Source of the DNA: Gigaspora margarita
Lineage: Eukaryota > Glomeromycota > Glomeromycetes > Diversisporales > Gigasporaceae
NCBI GenBank assembly: GCA_009809945.1
Contig: WTPW01004586.1
Coordinates: 104,043-168,042, forward strand
Length of the DNA: 64,000 bases
Direction: 5' to 3'
The position numbers were made by a program, and so were the translations under genes. How positions within the stretch are numbered: the first letter of the stretch is position 1; each line of letters begins with the position of its first letter. The notes beneath the pieces were generated by a model. The model had not been told where the DNA came from. It saw only the letters and a program-made list of their open reading frames with translations, and made no database searches. Positions 44,138-57,306 of this stretch are shown piece after piece.

Positions 44138-45125
44138 AATCAATAGTTGATTATAGTACTACATGACACAAATTACTATGTAAATCCTATAATGTAGGAA
44201 TGGCGTTGTCCATCTAAGAAAAATGTTTTTTTGTATTAAGTTAATAGGTTATAGCTACTAAGTTAAAATTGTAGAGCTCATTGAGATGAGTTAAATTATC
44301 AAAATCGGTCCAGTAGTTGCTAAGATACCTTCAAAAAATGATTGGTTAACTATGTAAAGTTTTATGTAAACAAACCCAATCATTTTTCAAAGGTATCTCA
44401 GCAACTACTAGGCTGATTTTAATGATCTAACTACTATTAGACTCACCTCAATGAGCTCTACAATTTTTACTTAGTAGCCATAACCACATTAAGGGTAGGG
44501 GGTACGTAGATCATTTATCATATGATTTCAGTGGTACAATGAGATTTATATAGAAATTAAAAATGTGCTACTAATAAAACTTTTTACAGTTGTAATCAAA
44601 TTTGACTAAAATTTTATAATATATAGAACAAAATGCACGTTATATAATAGTAAAATTTTAATAAAGTATATATTTAAAAAAATTATACTTCTATATATCA
44701 TAAAATTTCCACCAGTGGGCTCAAATTTCTCCCAGTTACACAAAATGATCAATTTTGATTGGTCGCTATCATATGATCATCATATGATTTTGTAAACAAC
44801 TTTTGACAACTAAAATTTAAATCGTCATAACTTGACGAATATTCAACCAATTTTAACAAATTTGCTATTTTTAGAATCAGAAAAACCTGCTTTATACTTT
44901 TATTTAATAGTTCAAAAACGATTTGCTTAAAAAAATTTTACAAAATTTTAAAAAGGATAAATCAATACCACGAATTTTATATGTAATTTGCAATTTGTAC
45001 CCCCTACCCTTAACTTAATAAAAAAATGGTTTCTTTATAGATGGACAGCATCATTCCTATATTTTAAAATTTACATATTAACAAATAGTAATAATTTGTG
45101 TCATGTTACACTATGATCACACTAT
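44138..45125. mobile_element. Foldback element split by a TTAA MITE
   Basis: The left arm (about 44140-44340) has ATGACACAAATTACTAT and GGAATGGCGTTGTCCATCTA; the right arm (about 44375-44488 plus 45014-45125) is its complement. The arms carry the shared core (GTAGAGCTCATTGAGATG). The right arm is interrupted by 44493-45009, and the left arm shows the empty site (ATTAAGTTAATAGG). Confidence 0.85.
44493..45009. mobile_element. TTAA-flanked MITE, copy 2 (517 bp)
   Basis: Ends GGGTAGGGGGTAC / GTACCCCCTACCC, with TTAA at 44489-44492 and 45010-45013. Nearly identical to 24833-25347. Confidence 0.9.
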
Positions 45126-45279
45126 CAATTTGTAGCAGATCATCAATTAAGCAATTTCTATCTAATGTACATACGTACATATGTACAGTACAAAAGTATA
45201 ATAAATGCAATATATTGTATAAATATCTATCTGCTTGTAACCTATTAGCCCAAATAAATAATTTTTATATTATTCAACT

Positions 45280-45755
45280 TGTATCATCGAGATGATTCAA
45301 ATGGTACAAAAATTATTTGATTTTGATTATTTGGTCATGAGATATTGGTGTTTGAATATTTAAATTAAATTTTTTGAAAAAAAAACTAATATGTTATATT
45401 CGGATGCTATTCTAATACCAATTTTTTGTGACTAGTAATTTAAATCAAATGATTTTTTTGCTATTCGAATCATCTTGAGAAGATAATTTGAATGGTATAA
45501 AAATTGCTTAGATTGAACTGATAGGTCTCAAGTTATTGCAAATTCTGCCACAATAGCTACTACAATGCCTCTTCTAGTTTTCATATAATATACAATTGTA
45601 AATAACTTGTGATCCTGTGTTCTAAATTGAACGATTTTGGTAACATTCAATTTGTCTTATCGAGACGAATCGAATAGTAACAAAATCATTCAATTTGAAT
45701 CAATATATCCAGAGTTATACCAAAATTCTCTTAACTCTGCCACAATACTCATACT
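45280..45755. repeat. Decayed foldbacks with the shared core
   Basis: Three diverged core copies are visible: CATCGAGATGATTCAAATGG (about 45284), ATCTTGAGAAGATAATTTGA (about 45469) and CTTATCGAGACGAATCGAAT (about 45656). Each is followed at the usual distance by an AGATATTG- or AGAGTTATAC-like end. Confidence 0.55.
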
Positions 45756-45985
45756 CAATGTTTAAAATTCAATGTTCTCAGTGTCCTCAAAGAACAATAA
45801 ACAATTTTTGAGAACAAAAATTATTAAAATATGTTCTCTATTTAAAAACATTCAAAAAATTCTTTTAATATTAAAAAAAAATCAATTTTCCCTATATAAA
45901 GAACATTAAAATTTTACTGAGAACATTAAGAAATTAAAAATGTTCTTTTTGAGAACATAAAACCAAATTTGAATTTTAAACACTG
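45756..45985. mobile_element. hAT MITE (230 bp)
   Basis: Ends CAATGTTTAAAATTC / GAATTTTAAACACTG; the 8-bp target CTCATACT is duplicated exactly at 45748-45755 and 45986-45993. The interior has repeated GTTCTC / GAGAAC words. Confidence 0.92.
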
Positions 45986-46339
45986 CTCATACTTACCTTA
46001 TCTATTTATTAGATTTTGAGGTGGGTATATTCAAATTATTTCTTATCCAATAGTTTAGTAGACTAAACTACAGGAAGCTCATTAGGTCTTCCTCTTCTCA
46101 CTAGTAAATAATTATAGTTAGATGATCGCACCCTCTATAATAGTATTTTTATAAACATATGACTGAACTCTTTCTGATGATCATCTAGACCATACTTTCT
46201 GATAGAAGAAAAACAAAAAGTTTTTTGTTAGAGCATTGCCTATACATTAAGTATAGTAGGATAACACAGTAGACAGTTTTTATAAAGGTCAACAAACTGC
46301 TATCTGGAACTCCTTTATATATTTAGCACACAAGCCAGA

Positions 46340-46775
46340 AGCATCAGTTGTGCAAGATAACTAGCAGGGCGCTCTTGGTACAAGAAATTCTGGTAGAAAG
46401 TGAAAAGCTTCTCTGATGATGAAGGCTACTATGGTAAAACAGTGAGGAACAACAAAAAAAATAAGTTTTTCTGACTATACACTCCTTCAAGTTTGGTTAC
46501 AAGTGATGTCTTTTGCTTCTTGGATTTATCAAAATTTTTTTCAAAAAGTGGGTATCCTAGCTTATCCCCTTCAAAAGATTGGCAGTGTTTACTCTTTCCA
46601 TATTGGAATACATTCCCAAGTGAAAACCAATGTGGTCATGAGTACTTTTGGGTTTGCTTAAACAAACTAGAATTGACATGTTGGAAATCTGGAGAACATT
46701 TGAAAAATTTCTTATATAGATGTTTAGTTATAAACATATTTGTTTTTTTTTTACATATAGCATTTAGATAGATGT
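46340..46775 (+). pseudogene. Unrecognised coding-like remnant
   Basis: Higher-GC, coding-like plus-strand segment: FSDDEGYYGKTVRNNKKN (about 46400-46470) then LDLSKFFSKSGYPSLSPSKD and CGHEYFWVCLNKLELTCWKS (46493-46770). One in-frame stop lies between the parts. No family recognised; it could be a host gene fragment or an old transposon piece. Confidence 0.3.
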
Positions 46776-49364
46776 TCTATGCAATGTTATATAATTTTTA
46801 CCATCTTGTGCAGACTTTATAGCACCTTCATTTCTTTTTCTTTTTTTACTTTTTCTTTGGTTTCATTTAAATTTATTTTTTCATTTGGTTGTAGTTTTGG
46901 TTTTAACTTGGTTTTATTGTTTAGGTAGTGTAGTTTTGCCCCTATGTAATCTTTTCTCTTTTTTATTCTTCTATATGAGAAGCTCAAGGAGGAAGTTTTT
47001 AGAAGAAATTGATTTTGAAGTAAGGCAGCTGAGGCCTAGAGTTGTTCTCTAAGAAATATTTGGTTGAGTCAGTATGGCTTAGGGACTAACAAACATCAGT
47101 ACAACAATCATATCTAGATACTAGTGGAATTATTGGATATTAGTCTACATAAATATTAGTACTTAAATTTGTATGTACTCATATAAAAATTGTCTAATAA
47201 AGTAGACAAGGTTGTAAAGTGAAAAAAAATAGTATTTTTATAATATGGACCAAATACTAGAAAAAGAACTAAAAATAACAAAATAAAAGATCTTTAGAAA
47301 ATCAATTTTTGTGTTGTAAATCTTATAATAGATTATAAGAAAATACAAACTTTAAAAAGCTATCCCATAAAATTTTATTAATACAACTAAGTAAAAAAAG
47401 ATTCTAATCTTATTCAAAATTGATTTATGTAAAAAAATCTATTTAAAAAAATTGTCATTTTAAGTTCTTTTTTTAGTATCTAGTACATATATAAAAAAAT
47501 AAATTGCAGGGAGGTAATAGTTAGATCCTAGGCCTGCCTCAAAAGGCTATAACTACACTTGAGAAGACTATTCTATAAGGATAGATCACATATTTTTGTG
47601 TACTGAACCAACTACACTAACTAATTATTGGGTTATTAAAATAATAACCATGTGTCTGTTGAACTACAAATATACCCAGTAGAGGCCCTATCGTTTTTAA
47701 TAATAAAAACAAAATTTTTTGCATAAATAAGTATATTCAATAATAGCTTGGAAAGGTCGACTGATCAATACTAAAACAATCTAATGTGAAAAAGGGTAAA
47801 TTTTAAAAATTTTAGAAAAAAAAGATTTATATACTTTAGTAGTGAGGGGTTGTAGTATTGGAGCAAACAAAAGAGATAAAAAAAAACTAGAAGATATTCT
47901 TTTTTAAATAATGAGTGATTGTTAATTAGAAATTAAAGAATAAGTAAAAAGATATGAGAATAAAGAATATAAAAATATAGACCCAAAAATATTAGAATGA
48001 GAAGCAGAAAAATATTGACCCTTTTCTATATTTATTTAATCCTCATGCATGTGGTGCTCAAAGAAAGTTTCAAGTTGGTATGTGGCTTGTTATATTTGGT
48101 GTTGATTATGAACATATGCAATTAATAAATAGCCTTGCATCAATCTATAAATATTCAGATATTCTATTAAATGATTCAGTTATGCAGTGCTAAAACATTG
48201 CATATTATATATGCAATTACTAGATTTTTTTTGACTTTGAGTTTTCACTATAAAAATAGCAATAATAAATATTTATCAATACATACAAATTCAGAATAAT
48301 ATCTGTGAAAATTCAAGGAATAGGTGGCTTTAAATAAATACTTATAAACATATATGGTGTGTGCTATTGAATACAACCACATATACAAGTTTATATTATA
48401 CAAAAATTTGATCACATGGTTTTCTACCAATTCACATAATACAAATTAATAAAATTTTATATTTTAGAGAGGCACTTCTTCGAAGCTAAAAAATATGGTA
48501 CACTGTACATAATATGAACTCTTTGCTGTATATAGAAATATTATCTGGGTAAGGTGACCCATACAGGTCATCCAACCTGATGGGTCATGGGTCAAAAGTT
48601 GATCTCGTCAAGTGGGTCATAGGTAAAATTTATAAAAGTGCTATATTACATAATTTGCTTACCAATATTGACATATCAATATGGAACATATTATAATTCT
48701 ATTTGAACCTGAACTAATTTTAATATAAAGAACAAATTTTTTTATTACTGAATGATGAATTAAGCAACACCCTAAAAGACATATTAGAAAATACTATTAT
48801 CAGTTCATACCAAAGTTAAATTTACAAAACAATATGTAACTGATTTTAAGAGTGATACTAGAATGGTTTAGATCAATCAAAAATGTATTACAATTTATTT
48901 TCTTTACTTATTTAACAATAAGTATTTATTATTATTCTTAAAGAAAATATTATTGTAGTGCTATAGCATTATAGTACTATAGCACTGTGATGCTACTCTT
49001 ATCTCATATGATATAATAATAAAAAGTTTAATATATAAAAAAATAGTACCCAAATTTTTTTTGTATTTATAACCAGATTAGAGCATTGATTACCTCATAT
49101 ATTGAACAATACTCAACCCTGTGATGGTATATTATTACTAATTAATCTTCCAACTGGCCAATCAAAATTTTTTATTTATTAATAATACATCATATAGTAC
49201 TAATTAAAAATCTTGAATTCATATAATACATATGTATATACACAACAACTCTGTATTAGAAATAGACTAAATGATTAAATACATTTAATTTAAACAGAAA
49301 AATTATATGTAATATATATCTATTGCCATATAATTTATAAATTATTTTATTAAACATTCAATAA
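46776..49364. other. AT-rich region, no firm gene
   Basis: A weak foldback at about 47240-47505 (CCAAATACTAGAAAAAGAAC against TAGATACTAAAAAAAGAAC). A coding-like shred at about 48010-48190 (PHACGAQRKFQVGMWLVIFG) of unknown family. A GGGTCA-rich patch at about 48545-48630 resembles the subterminal repeats of hAT elements. Otherwise low-complexity. Confidence 0.4.
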
Positions 49365-49974
49365 TGTTATAGAACAAGTAGTTAATTTTATTAGAATATT
49401 TATTTATTAGTATTATTATTTCTATTTTATTATTATTTTTAGTATTTCATATATTGTTATTATTATTTAAGAAGTTAGACATTTAGAATAGTTCATACTG
49501 CTTATACCACTTATAACGCTTATACCACTTATAACGCTTATACCGTTTATAATGCTTATACTACTTATACCGCTTATAATGATTATACAGCTTATAATGC
49601 TTATGTCACTTATGATGATTGTAACATTTATCATTGTAAATCAACGCTTATAATGCTTATTCTAAAATGTATTTAAAGACACAGAAATTCCCTTAGTCAA
49701 ATTAGACTCAGACACCCACTTCTCTTTATATTTATTAAATATCTTGTAAAAGGAAATAGAAGCCTAGAAATAGCCCTCTTGCTTAGTATTATTAAATAAA
49801 GAAACTATTGTTAAATCTAAATACTATCACGAACTGCCTATAGAGAAGAGTATAATTTCTTACAAACTAAGAAATTATACCTGCCTCTAGGACACTGCTA
49901 TAAACTACTAAAGGATCCCTATAGCTATGTTGTTGTTATAGTAAGGAGTACAAGAAGGCCTCCCTACTGTAACA
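49365..49974 (+). repeat. 5' LTR of the Gypsy element
   Basis: 610 bp. At about 49495-49640 it contains an irregular 9-10-bp tandem repeat (CTTATACCACTTATAACG-type words), which is conserved in the 3' LTR. Confidence 0.92.
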
Positions 49975-50306
49975 TTTGGTGCCTTCTAGCAGAATCATTT
50001 TTAAAACATTTGAATATTATTAATCACCTACTCTACCTTGTTGTTCATTATATAAGGACTCTCTCTCTATATTCGCTGCTGCTGTTTTATCTTATAGCTA
50101 TTAATACTTCTCTTGCTGCTGCTATTTTCTCTTGCTGCTATTATTCTTTCTTGCTGCTGTTATTTTTTCTTACTGCTGTTATTTATCTATCTACCCATCT
50201 TATATTGAAACTTATTTCTAGCTGCTATATTCTAGTAACTGTATTTACTAAAGAACACTACTAACTATTAATCACTTCAAAGACTTAGCTCAGAGTCATA
50301 AGGTAT

Positions 50307-51860
50307 ATGACTACTGACATCAATGAATTATATAATCAACATATTAGAAATCATCTAGCAGAACATTACCAGAACCCTGCTTTTTCTTTTTCCTTTCTTC
50401 AATTAAGTGCCCCTGATCTTTCTTGTCAAGAGTGTTATCCTCCTCCTAGGACTAGTGGTCAAATATTTTCTCAAACACCCTTTGGAAGATTTTGGCGTTG
50501 GTATTTAGGAACCTATCACACTGATACTTATAGTGGCCAAACTACTAATAACTTTGCTCACCTAACTGCTACCTGAGACTCTTCTACCATTTGTGCCTGT
50601 ATCAGAGATATTATTTTTAGCTACCACTACCAAATAGACATTGTAAACTCAGGAGAAATTGCTCTTGCCCTTCTCCAATGATATGCCAAGCATACAATTC
50701 TACCTCTTATAGACTTTGATGATTATACTATTTTTGACTATTATCTTGACCCGGAACCTGAGTCTTATCACTGACCATACGATCCATATCCAGACTTTGG
50801 CTCTTCTATTACAGAAGCATCTACTCAAAACCTCACAACTACACCTTTCCTTGATACTCTTGTTGCCCTTTCTTTTAGCTCTAACCTACATTCTCTTGGT
50901 GACAACCATAGTACTACTAGCTCTCACTCTTCTCGAATCCCCAGTATTAGTTTAACTGCAAGTCCCATAACCTTAACACTTTGACAATTAGAAGTTGACC
51001 TTGAACATTTCTTTGAGACTACTACTATATTTGAATTAAATCAACATCTACCTGATACTGCTCCAGAAACTGCTAAAGAAAACCAAGTACTCCCTTCACT
51101 ACACACCTGTAATTAACTTACCTATACTTAACCCACCTGTAATTAATCTACCTCCTAATATAGGTGACCAAGCTCTAAGAGATACCGCCCAAGCTATTAA
51201 TATGTTAGCTGCTGCAATGACCAATGGAGGACCTGAAAAGAATCTTTTCTCTGTTAGCTTCTTTATTGGTGATGGAACCCAAGACCCACTAGAATAGTAC
51301 ACTGAATTTAAACATGCTGCTGTTGCTAACTGATGGAATCCCACTTGCAAATTGGAACTTGTCCTTGTATATTTAAAAGAAATTGCCTTAGACTGGTATT
51401 CCTCTCTTGCAAATGCCCCTACTGCTTTTAGTGATAGCAATAATCAAGCTACCAGTTTCAAATATCTTTTTAAAGCTTGCTTTATCACTCCTAAACAAAA
51501 AGCTCTGTGGCAAAAACAACTCTTTGAAATCAAGCAAGGTGCTAACTCTGTTGATAAATATATTAACCAATTTAGAATAATAAAGAAACGTGTTGACCTG
51601 ATGATGCTTTTTCTGAAGACTTTTTGAAACAACATTTTATTCAAGGACTCCACCCTGAGTTCGCTATTAATGTCCAAGCTTCTGAACCTGCTGATCTTGC
51701 TACTGCCATGAAAACTGCTCGCAAGTGGAAAACTGGAAAACTTATAGCTTTTTCTAATACACACACAGACAAAGCTATTAAACAATTAACTGACCAAATT
51801 GCCCAACTTAGTATTACCTCACCCAGAAACAACAACCTTCTAATCTCTCTGTAAACTATG
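50307..51860 (+). pseudogene. Gag region of the Gypsy element
   Basis: An N-terminal ORF (50307-50576) is followed by a retrotransposon gag (capsid) domain at about 51240-51780, recognisable from LVLVYLKEIALDWYSSLA, FITPKQKALWQKQLFEIKQG, VDKYINQFRI and LKQHFIQGLHPEF. Gag forms the particle in which reverse transcription occurs. Broken. Confidence 0.75.
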
Positions 51861-52339
51861 CTAACTCTTCTAAACAAGCCAACCCTATCAAACAACCTTC
51901 TATTTGACACTACTGTGGTAGAACTGGACATTTTATTGCTCATTGTTGGACCAAGAAAAATGACCAAAATTGAAAACGAGGAAGAAACAGACAATCCAAC
52001 AATAATAACAATTGCTAATGAGACTCATATAGAAACAGATCCAGAAGCTAAAATAATTATAATAGGGATCAAGACAACTATAATCGAGATCAAAGCTGGT
52101 CACGAAATAGAGATAACCATAATGACCAAGATGACTACCTCTCTAGAATTCATGATAGATCCTCTAACTCATCATGGAGACCCTCTAATTATACCCCCTT
52201 AGCTTACTATAGAAATGTTAATTATCTTGATGGAACTCCTCCTACTGCTACCAGTACCTCTTCTAACCAAATTCTCAACTTACAGAAATGGCAAACACTT
52301 CTGAACAATGCCTCTATTCACATTGTTTTATCCTCTTAC

Positions 52340-52640
52340 TTGTATAAAGAAGCAAAAACTGCTAACTTGATCCAGATACCTACTTATACTATATCTGTAA
52401 AATGCAATGTTCAACTAAACCAAAAACCCTACCAAGCTATCATTGATAGTAGAGCTTTTATTAGTCTAATTGCTCACAAAGTAGTTCAAGACTTAGGATT
52501 GAAAATAAAACAAGCCTCTACTAGCCTCATTATATCTGCTACCAGAACCTCTGCACGCCCTCTAGAAATTATTTGAGATCTACCTATCGAAATTGATGGT
52601 GCTATTGTATTTATTACAGTTGAAGTTGTATTTGCTACTT
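52340..52640 (+). pseudogene. Retroviral-type aspartic protease region
   Basis: NVQLNQKPYQAIIDSRAF (about 52410-52460) sits where the DSG/DTG active-site loop of Ty3/Gypsy proteases is expected, followed by AHKVVQDLGLKI, typical of the fold. Broken. Confidence 0.6.
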
Positions 52641-52929
52641 TCTGCTCCCTATTGCTTGAGAATGACTGGTCAAAGAAAATTGAAGCCAGTTATAATTGGA
52701 AAAATGTATGATATTCATTTAGATGGAAGAACAAGAAACATACTATCTTTACCTCTTATAAAAGTAACCAGCCACTACCATCACAACCTACTGTTACTGA
52801 CCCTGCTGAATTAGACACTTATGAACAAGAATATTTAGTACCCCAAGAAGCTTATGCTTTCAACTGAGAACCAGACATAATCTCTACCTCTGATGATGAT
52901 GCCAACCCATGGATTATCTATTAGTCTAG

Positions 52930-54270
52930 ACATAGAAGATGAAACTCTCCTAGCCTCCATGTATATGGAAACTGTGGATCACCTGATCACTTCTTTGCCA
53001 ATTGTTCTACCAACTGTTGTAATCGTTGCCAACAGGAAGGGCATATTGCTGTTCACTACCCACATCAACTACCCAGATGGACCTCTTGTCACATTTGCAA
53101 CAGAAATGACCATTTGTATCGAAACTGCTCTGAGAATGTTTGTCATACTTGCAAAATGACTGGCCATATTGCTATTGATTGCCCTCTTGTAACTCTCAAG
53201 GAACAGAACTGAGTTTGTCAATATGGATGTGACCCTGATGCAGTTGAAGCCAAAAGACTATATAACTATAGTTCAAAACATACTCACTATTGCTGTCACT
53301 GCAAAAAGCCCAATAGACCAGATGACTTATGAGCCCTTAACAATTAGTTTGTTTGACATAGATATTATTCTGATTACTACTATAAACTCTCTCCTGACGA
53401 CCCTCAACATATCTATTATTATGATCAAGGAGATGGACATGGAGCCCTTGTTCCATGCAAGATTTGTGAAGAAACTAGACCTATCTCTAGAATGTATAGT
53501 TTAAAAAGCCTAGAACAAGCCCTCTAGTTTTGTGATCTTGAATACCTTTATGCCTAAAAGGCAGGACAAGATATTCTCTACAACCCTAACTATAACCTGT
53601 GGACCAGAATTAGATATTATACCAAGTTGAACCATAGTGCTGGATCTCAATATGAAATGAACCAAACTCGCATTTATAGATTAGCCAAGATTTTCTTAGA
53701 AGAAAGTAACCAATACCTAGCTGAAGCTTTAGAACCTCAAGCGACTGATTGAATTTACCAACTATGAAGCCCAGAAGAAATATCTTTAATTCTTCACACT
53801 GAGTATGGTCTTCTAAAAGAAATGAAGAAACTCAACTACAACAAGCTCTTGAAATTTCTTTCAATACTAGCCATTCTGAATTTTGTAAGTAAACTGCTCT
53901 TGCCAACCTTAGAAGAAACATCTCGGACCCTGTTAACCTTTGCAAGGAATGTCTTCATATTAAATACCAAGAAGAATTAGATGAACATGATGGATACTGT
54001 GCTGACTGTGAACCTTCTCTACTATTCATCTTTGAACCAGAACCAGAAATTGTACCAGAAGAACCTATTGAAGAACCTGTGAAAAATAGACTAAATGTTG
54101 TTACTATAGATGCTTTAGAAGAATTACAACAACAAGTTTCTCTGCAAAACCAGACCATTGAACAATTACAACAACAAGTTCAGAAACTTGAAACCTTTAA
54201 CCAATGACTACTTCAATTTATTCAACAAGATACCCAATACCAACAACAAAGGACTAATGCTCTTACAACT
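52930..54270 (+). pseudogene. Zinc-knuckle-rich and coiled-coil segment between protease and RT
   Basis: Several CxxC...HxxxxC knuckles in the shifting reading frames (for example CGSPDHFFANC near 52970, CHTCKMTGHIAIDC near 53140, CCHCKKP near 53300), then a Gln-rich helix (LQQQVSLQNQTIEQLQQQVQ region, about 54115-54180). This segment of more than 1.3 kb is unusual between PR and RT. Broken. Confidence 0.5.
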
Positions 54271-54389
54271 CTTTTTACTGATCCAAATTTTTAGATAATC
54301 CTAGGCAGGATGACAAACTACCTATCGACTCAGACAATAGTATAGATAGACCCCTTAAACATTACCCTCTAGATTTAGTACCTACCTTT

Positions 54390-55480
54390 GTGTATAGTAT
54401 AAACACCCTTATTCCTTATAAAGAATATACCCTAACCCCTAGTACCTCATTAAATATAGGCCCTCTTACTGCAGACCAAGGACATAGATTTAGACAATTA
54501 CTTAAAAAATGTTCAGATATTTTTGCAACAGACATGAATGAATTAGATCGAACTGACTTAGTTTCTCACCATATTTTTACAGAAGAAGTATCTCCTATTC
54601 GCTCTAGACCTTACTCTGTACCTCCGAATTAATAGACATTTATTAAAGAGGAAATCCAACAGATAATAAAACACAAGCTTATTTGACTCTCTGATAGTCA
54701 CTGGACCTCTCCTATTGTTCTAGTAAAAAAGAAAAATAGTAAATTATGCTTTTGTATAGACTATAGAAAGCTTAACAACTTTACCAAAAAGGATGCCTAC
54801 CCACTGCCTCGCATAAATGAAATATTAAATACTTTTGCTAGATCACATTGGTTTTTTACTTTGAATTTTGCAAGTGGATACTGGCAAGTTGCAATGCACT
54901 CTCAAGACAAAGAAAAGACTGCATTTGTAACCTGCTATAGAACTTATGAGTTTAATGTGATGCCTTTTGGACTTTGTAATGCCCCTGCTACATTCCAAAG
55001 ACTTATAGACCAAATATATGATGGATTGCATAGAAGTTTGTAGTAGTGATAAAATAAAACTATAGTTTATTCTCGAATATTCAATGACCACTTTAGATAT
55101 TTAAATGAAGTATTCTGAAGAATTAAAAAAGCTAGATTACGCCTTAACATTGAGAAATGTAATTTCTGAATGCAATGTTTACCTTTTTTAGGACATATCA
55201 TCGCATCTAGTGGAATAGCCCCAGACCTTGCAAAAATAGAAGCTGTTTAAAAGATACAACCACCTCGAAATATAACCCAATCTTGCTCATTCTTAGGATT
55301 AGCTGGATATTATAGACAATTTATCCAAAACTTCTCTGCTATTGCTAAACTGTTAAATCGATTGTTACAAAAAGATGAACCCTATTGATGGACCCATGTT
55401 CAACAAGAAGCCTTTACAGAATTAAAAGACTGACTGACTGCTGCCTCTATATTAGCCTACCCAGACTTTAGAAAGATATT
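54390..55480 (+). pseudogene. Reverse transcriptase region
   Basis: Ty3-type RT signatures: CIDYRKLNNFTKKDAYPLP (about 54750), FASGYWQVAM (about 54865), AFVTCYRTYEFNVMPFGLCN (about 54920) and ATFQRLIDQI. Copies element RNA to DNA. Broken. Confidence 0.85.
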
Positions 55481-55860
55481 TATTTTGGCTACTGATGCTT
55501 CTTACTATGGATTTGGTACTACTCTTAGTCAATTAGACCACATTTGTAAAGAACACCCAATCACATATACAAGCAAAAGCCTTCGAAAAGAAAAAGTAAA
55601 CTATGGCACAATAGAATTAGAATGTGCTGTTATAGTTTGGGCTATTGAACACTTTCACAAATATTTAGGCACTACTCACTTTATATTAGTTACAGACCAC
55701 TCTGCTTTGAAATGGCTATGCTCTGCTGAACCCTAAAGAAGGATTGGAAGATAGATTCTTAAACTCCAACCCTATAACTTTGAAATCCTTCACAAACCAG
55801 TCAGAATTCACTCTTATGTTGATGCTTTATCATGCCTTCTGACACAGACAGATAAACCAT
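55480..55860 (+). pseudogene. RNase H region of the Gypsy element
   Basis: ATDASYYGFGTTLSQLD (55487), NYGTIELECAVIVWAIEHF (55600) and LVTDHSALKWL (55688) are the usual Ty3/Gypsy RNase H blocks, ending at the HSYVDALS-type tail near 55815. Broken. Confidence 0.85.
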
Positions 55861-55867
55861 CTAGATT

Positions 55868-57120
55868 ATGAATTTAGACCGATATAATCAACTTTATAAC
55901 CATCTAGAATCAGACAAAATACCTGAAAAATTTACAGACTATCAAAAGAAACAATTAATTAATCAGTCTAGATATTTTGAAATTAGATATAACCTCTTAT
56001 ATAAAAGAAACAAAAATATTCTGAGCACCTTTTCTGAGTTATTAAATGGGCAGAAGTAGAACTGATCCTTTATATGATGCATAAACACCCCACTGCTGGA
56101 TATTTGGAAACCAATGCTATATAATATAAAATAGCTAAACAATATTATTGGGATCAAATGTACTGAGACATTCAAGAATATGTCAAGACTTGTGAAACAT
56201 GGCAGAAAAGAAAAAGGGAAGAAGAAAAGAACCCTTCCATCCAATTCAAATAGGATGCACTTTTGAAAGAATTGGAATTGATCTTGTAGGTCCTCTCCCA
56301 TTAACTGCCAAGAACAACCATTATATCATTGTTGCTACAAACTATCTAACAAAATGGCCAGAAGCCGTGCTGTACCTGATGCTGGTGCCAATACTCTCAC
56401 TCAATTTATTTTTAAAAAAATTATCTGTAGACATGGAACTCCAAAGATTATACTCTCTGACCAAGGAAGAAACTTTATTAGTAAAACTATACGAATACTA
56501 TGTGAATAGTTTCTCATCAAACACAAATTCTCTTCACCATATCACCCCCAGACAAATGGAATGGTTGAAAGACTTAATCAAACACTATGTGAATCTCTTG
56601 CAAAAGTAAAAGAAGATGATGACTGGAATTTGTACATACCTGCTATCCTTTTAGCCTATCGAACAAAAAGACATACTACTACTAGATATACTCTATTTCA
56701 GTTAGTCTATGGAAGACAAGCCACCTTACCCATAGAAGCTCTTATTCCAGTACATCCTGTAGACACTATAGACACAGAAATAGATATACAAGACAGTATA
56801 CTACAATGTGCTTATAGATTAATAAAAAAACTACCAATGTTACAAGAAGAAGCCAGAGAAAATACTAGAAAATTACAAGAAAACCAGAAGAAATATTTCG
56901 ATAAGAAAATAAAAGAAGAAACTTTTGAGATTGGAGGAAAAGTATGGATACAACAAAAGAATTAGAAATATCACGATCTGCTAAATTCGAGACAAAAAAA
57001 TTGGACCCTTTATAATTCAAAAAAAATTGAACAATGGTGCATATAAACTCTGAGATTTGAAAAGAAAGACTTTACAAAAGTTCTACAATAGTGATAGACT
57101 TGTTAAGTACTACGAGAAAC
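55868..57120 (+). pseudogene. Integrase region
   Basis: The integrase order is visible: an N-terminal HHCC-like region (HKHPTAGYL near 56075), the DDE core beginning FERIGIDLVGPLPLTAKNNH (56257) and LNQTLCESLAKVKEDDDWN (56570), then the IEALIPVHPV region and a C-terminal segment near 56960-57120. Inserts the DNA copy into the genome. Broken. Confidence 0.8.
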
Positions 57121-57306
57121 AGACAGGAAACCAATAATTGTAATTGAAAATTAGAAATTTCTGGAAGAAATTTATTGTTAAAGAGAGTGATATTAGTGTA
57201 AAACTTTGTACACTGCTCCATAAAAATTATTGTGCTACTCTATTACATATATATATAACTTTATACTCTGATTAATTTTTCCAGATATATTACCAAAACC
57301 CCTAAA

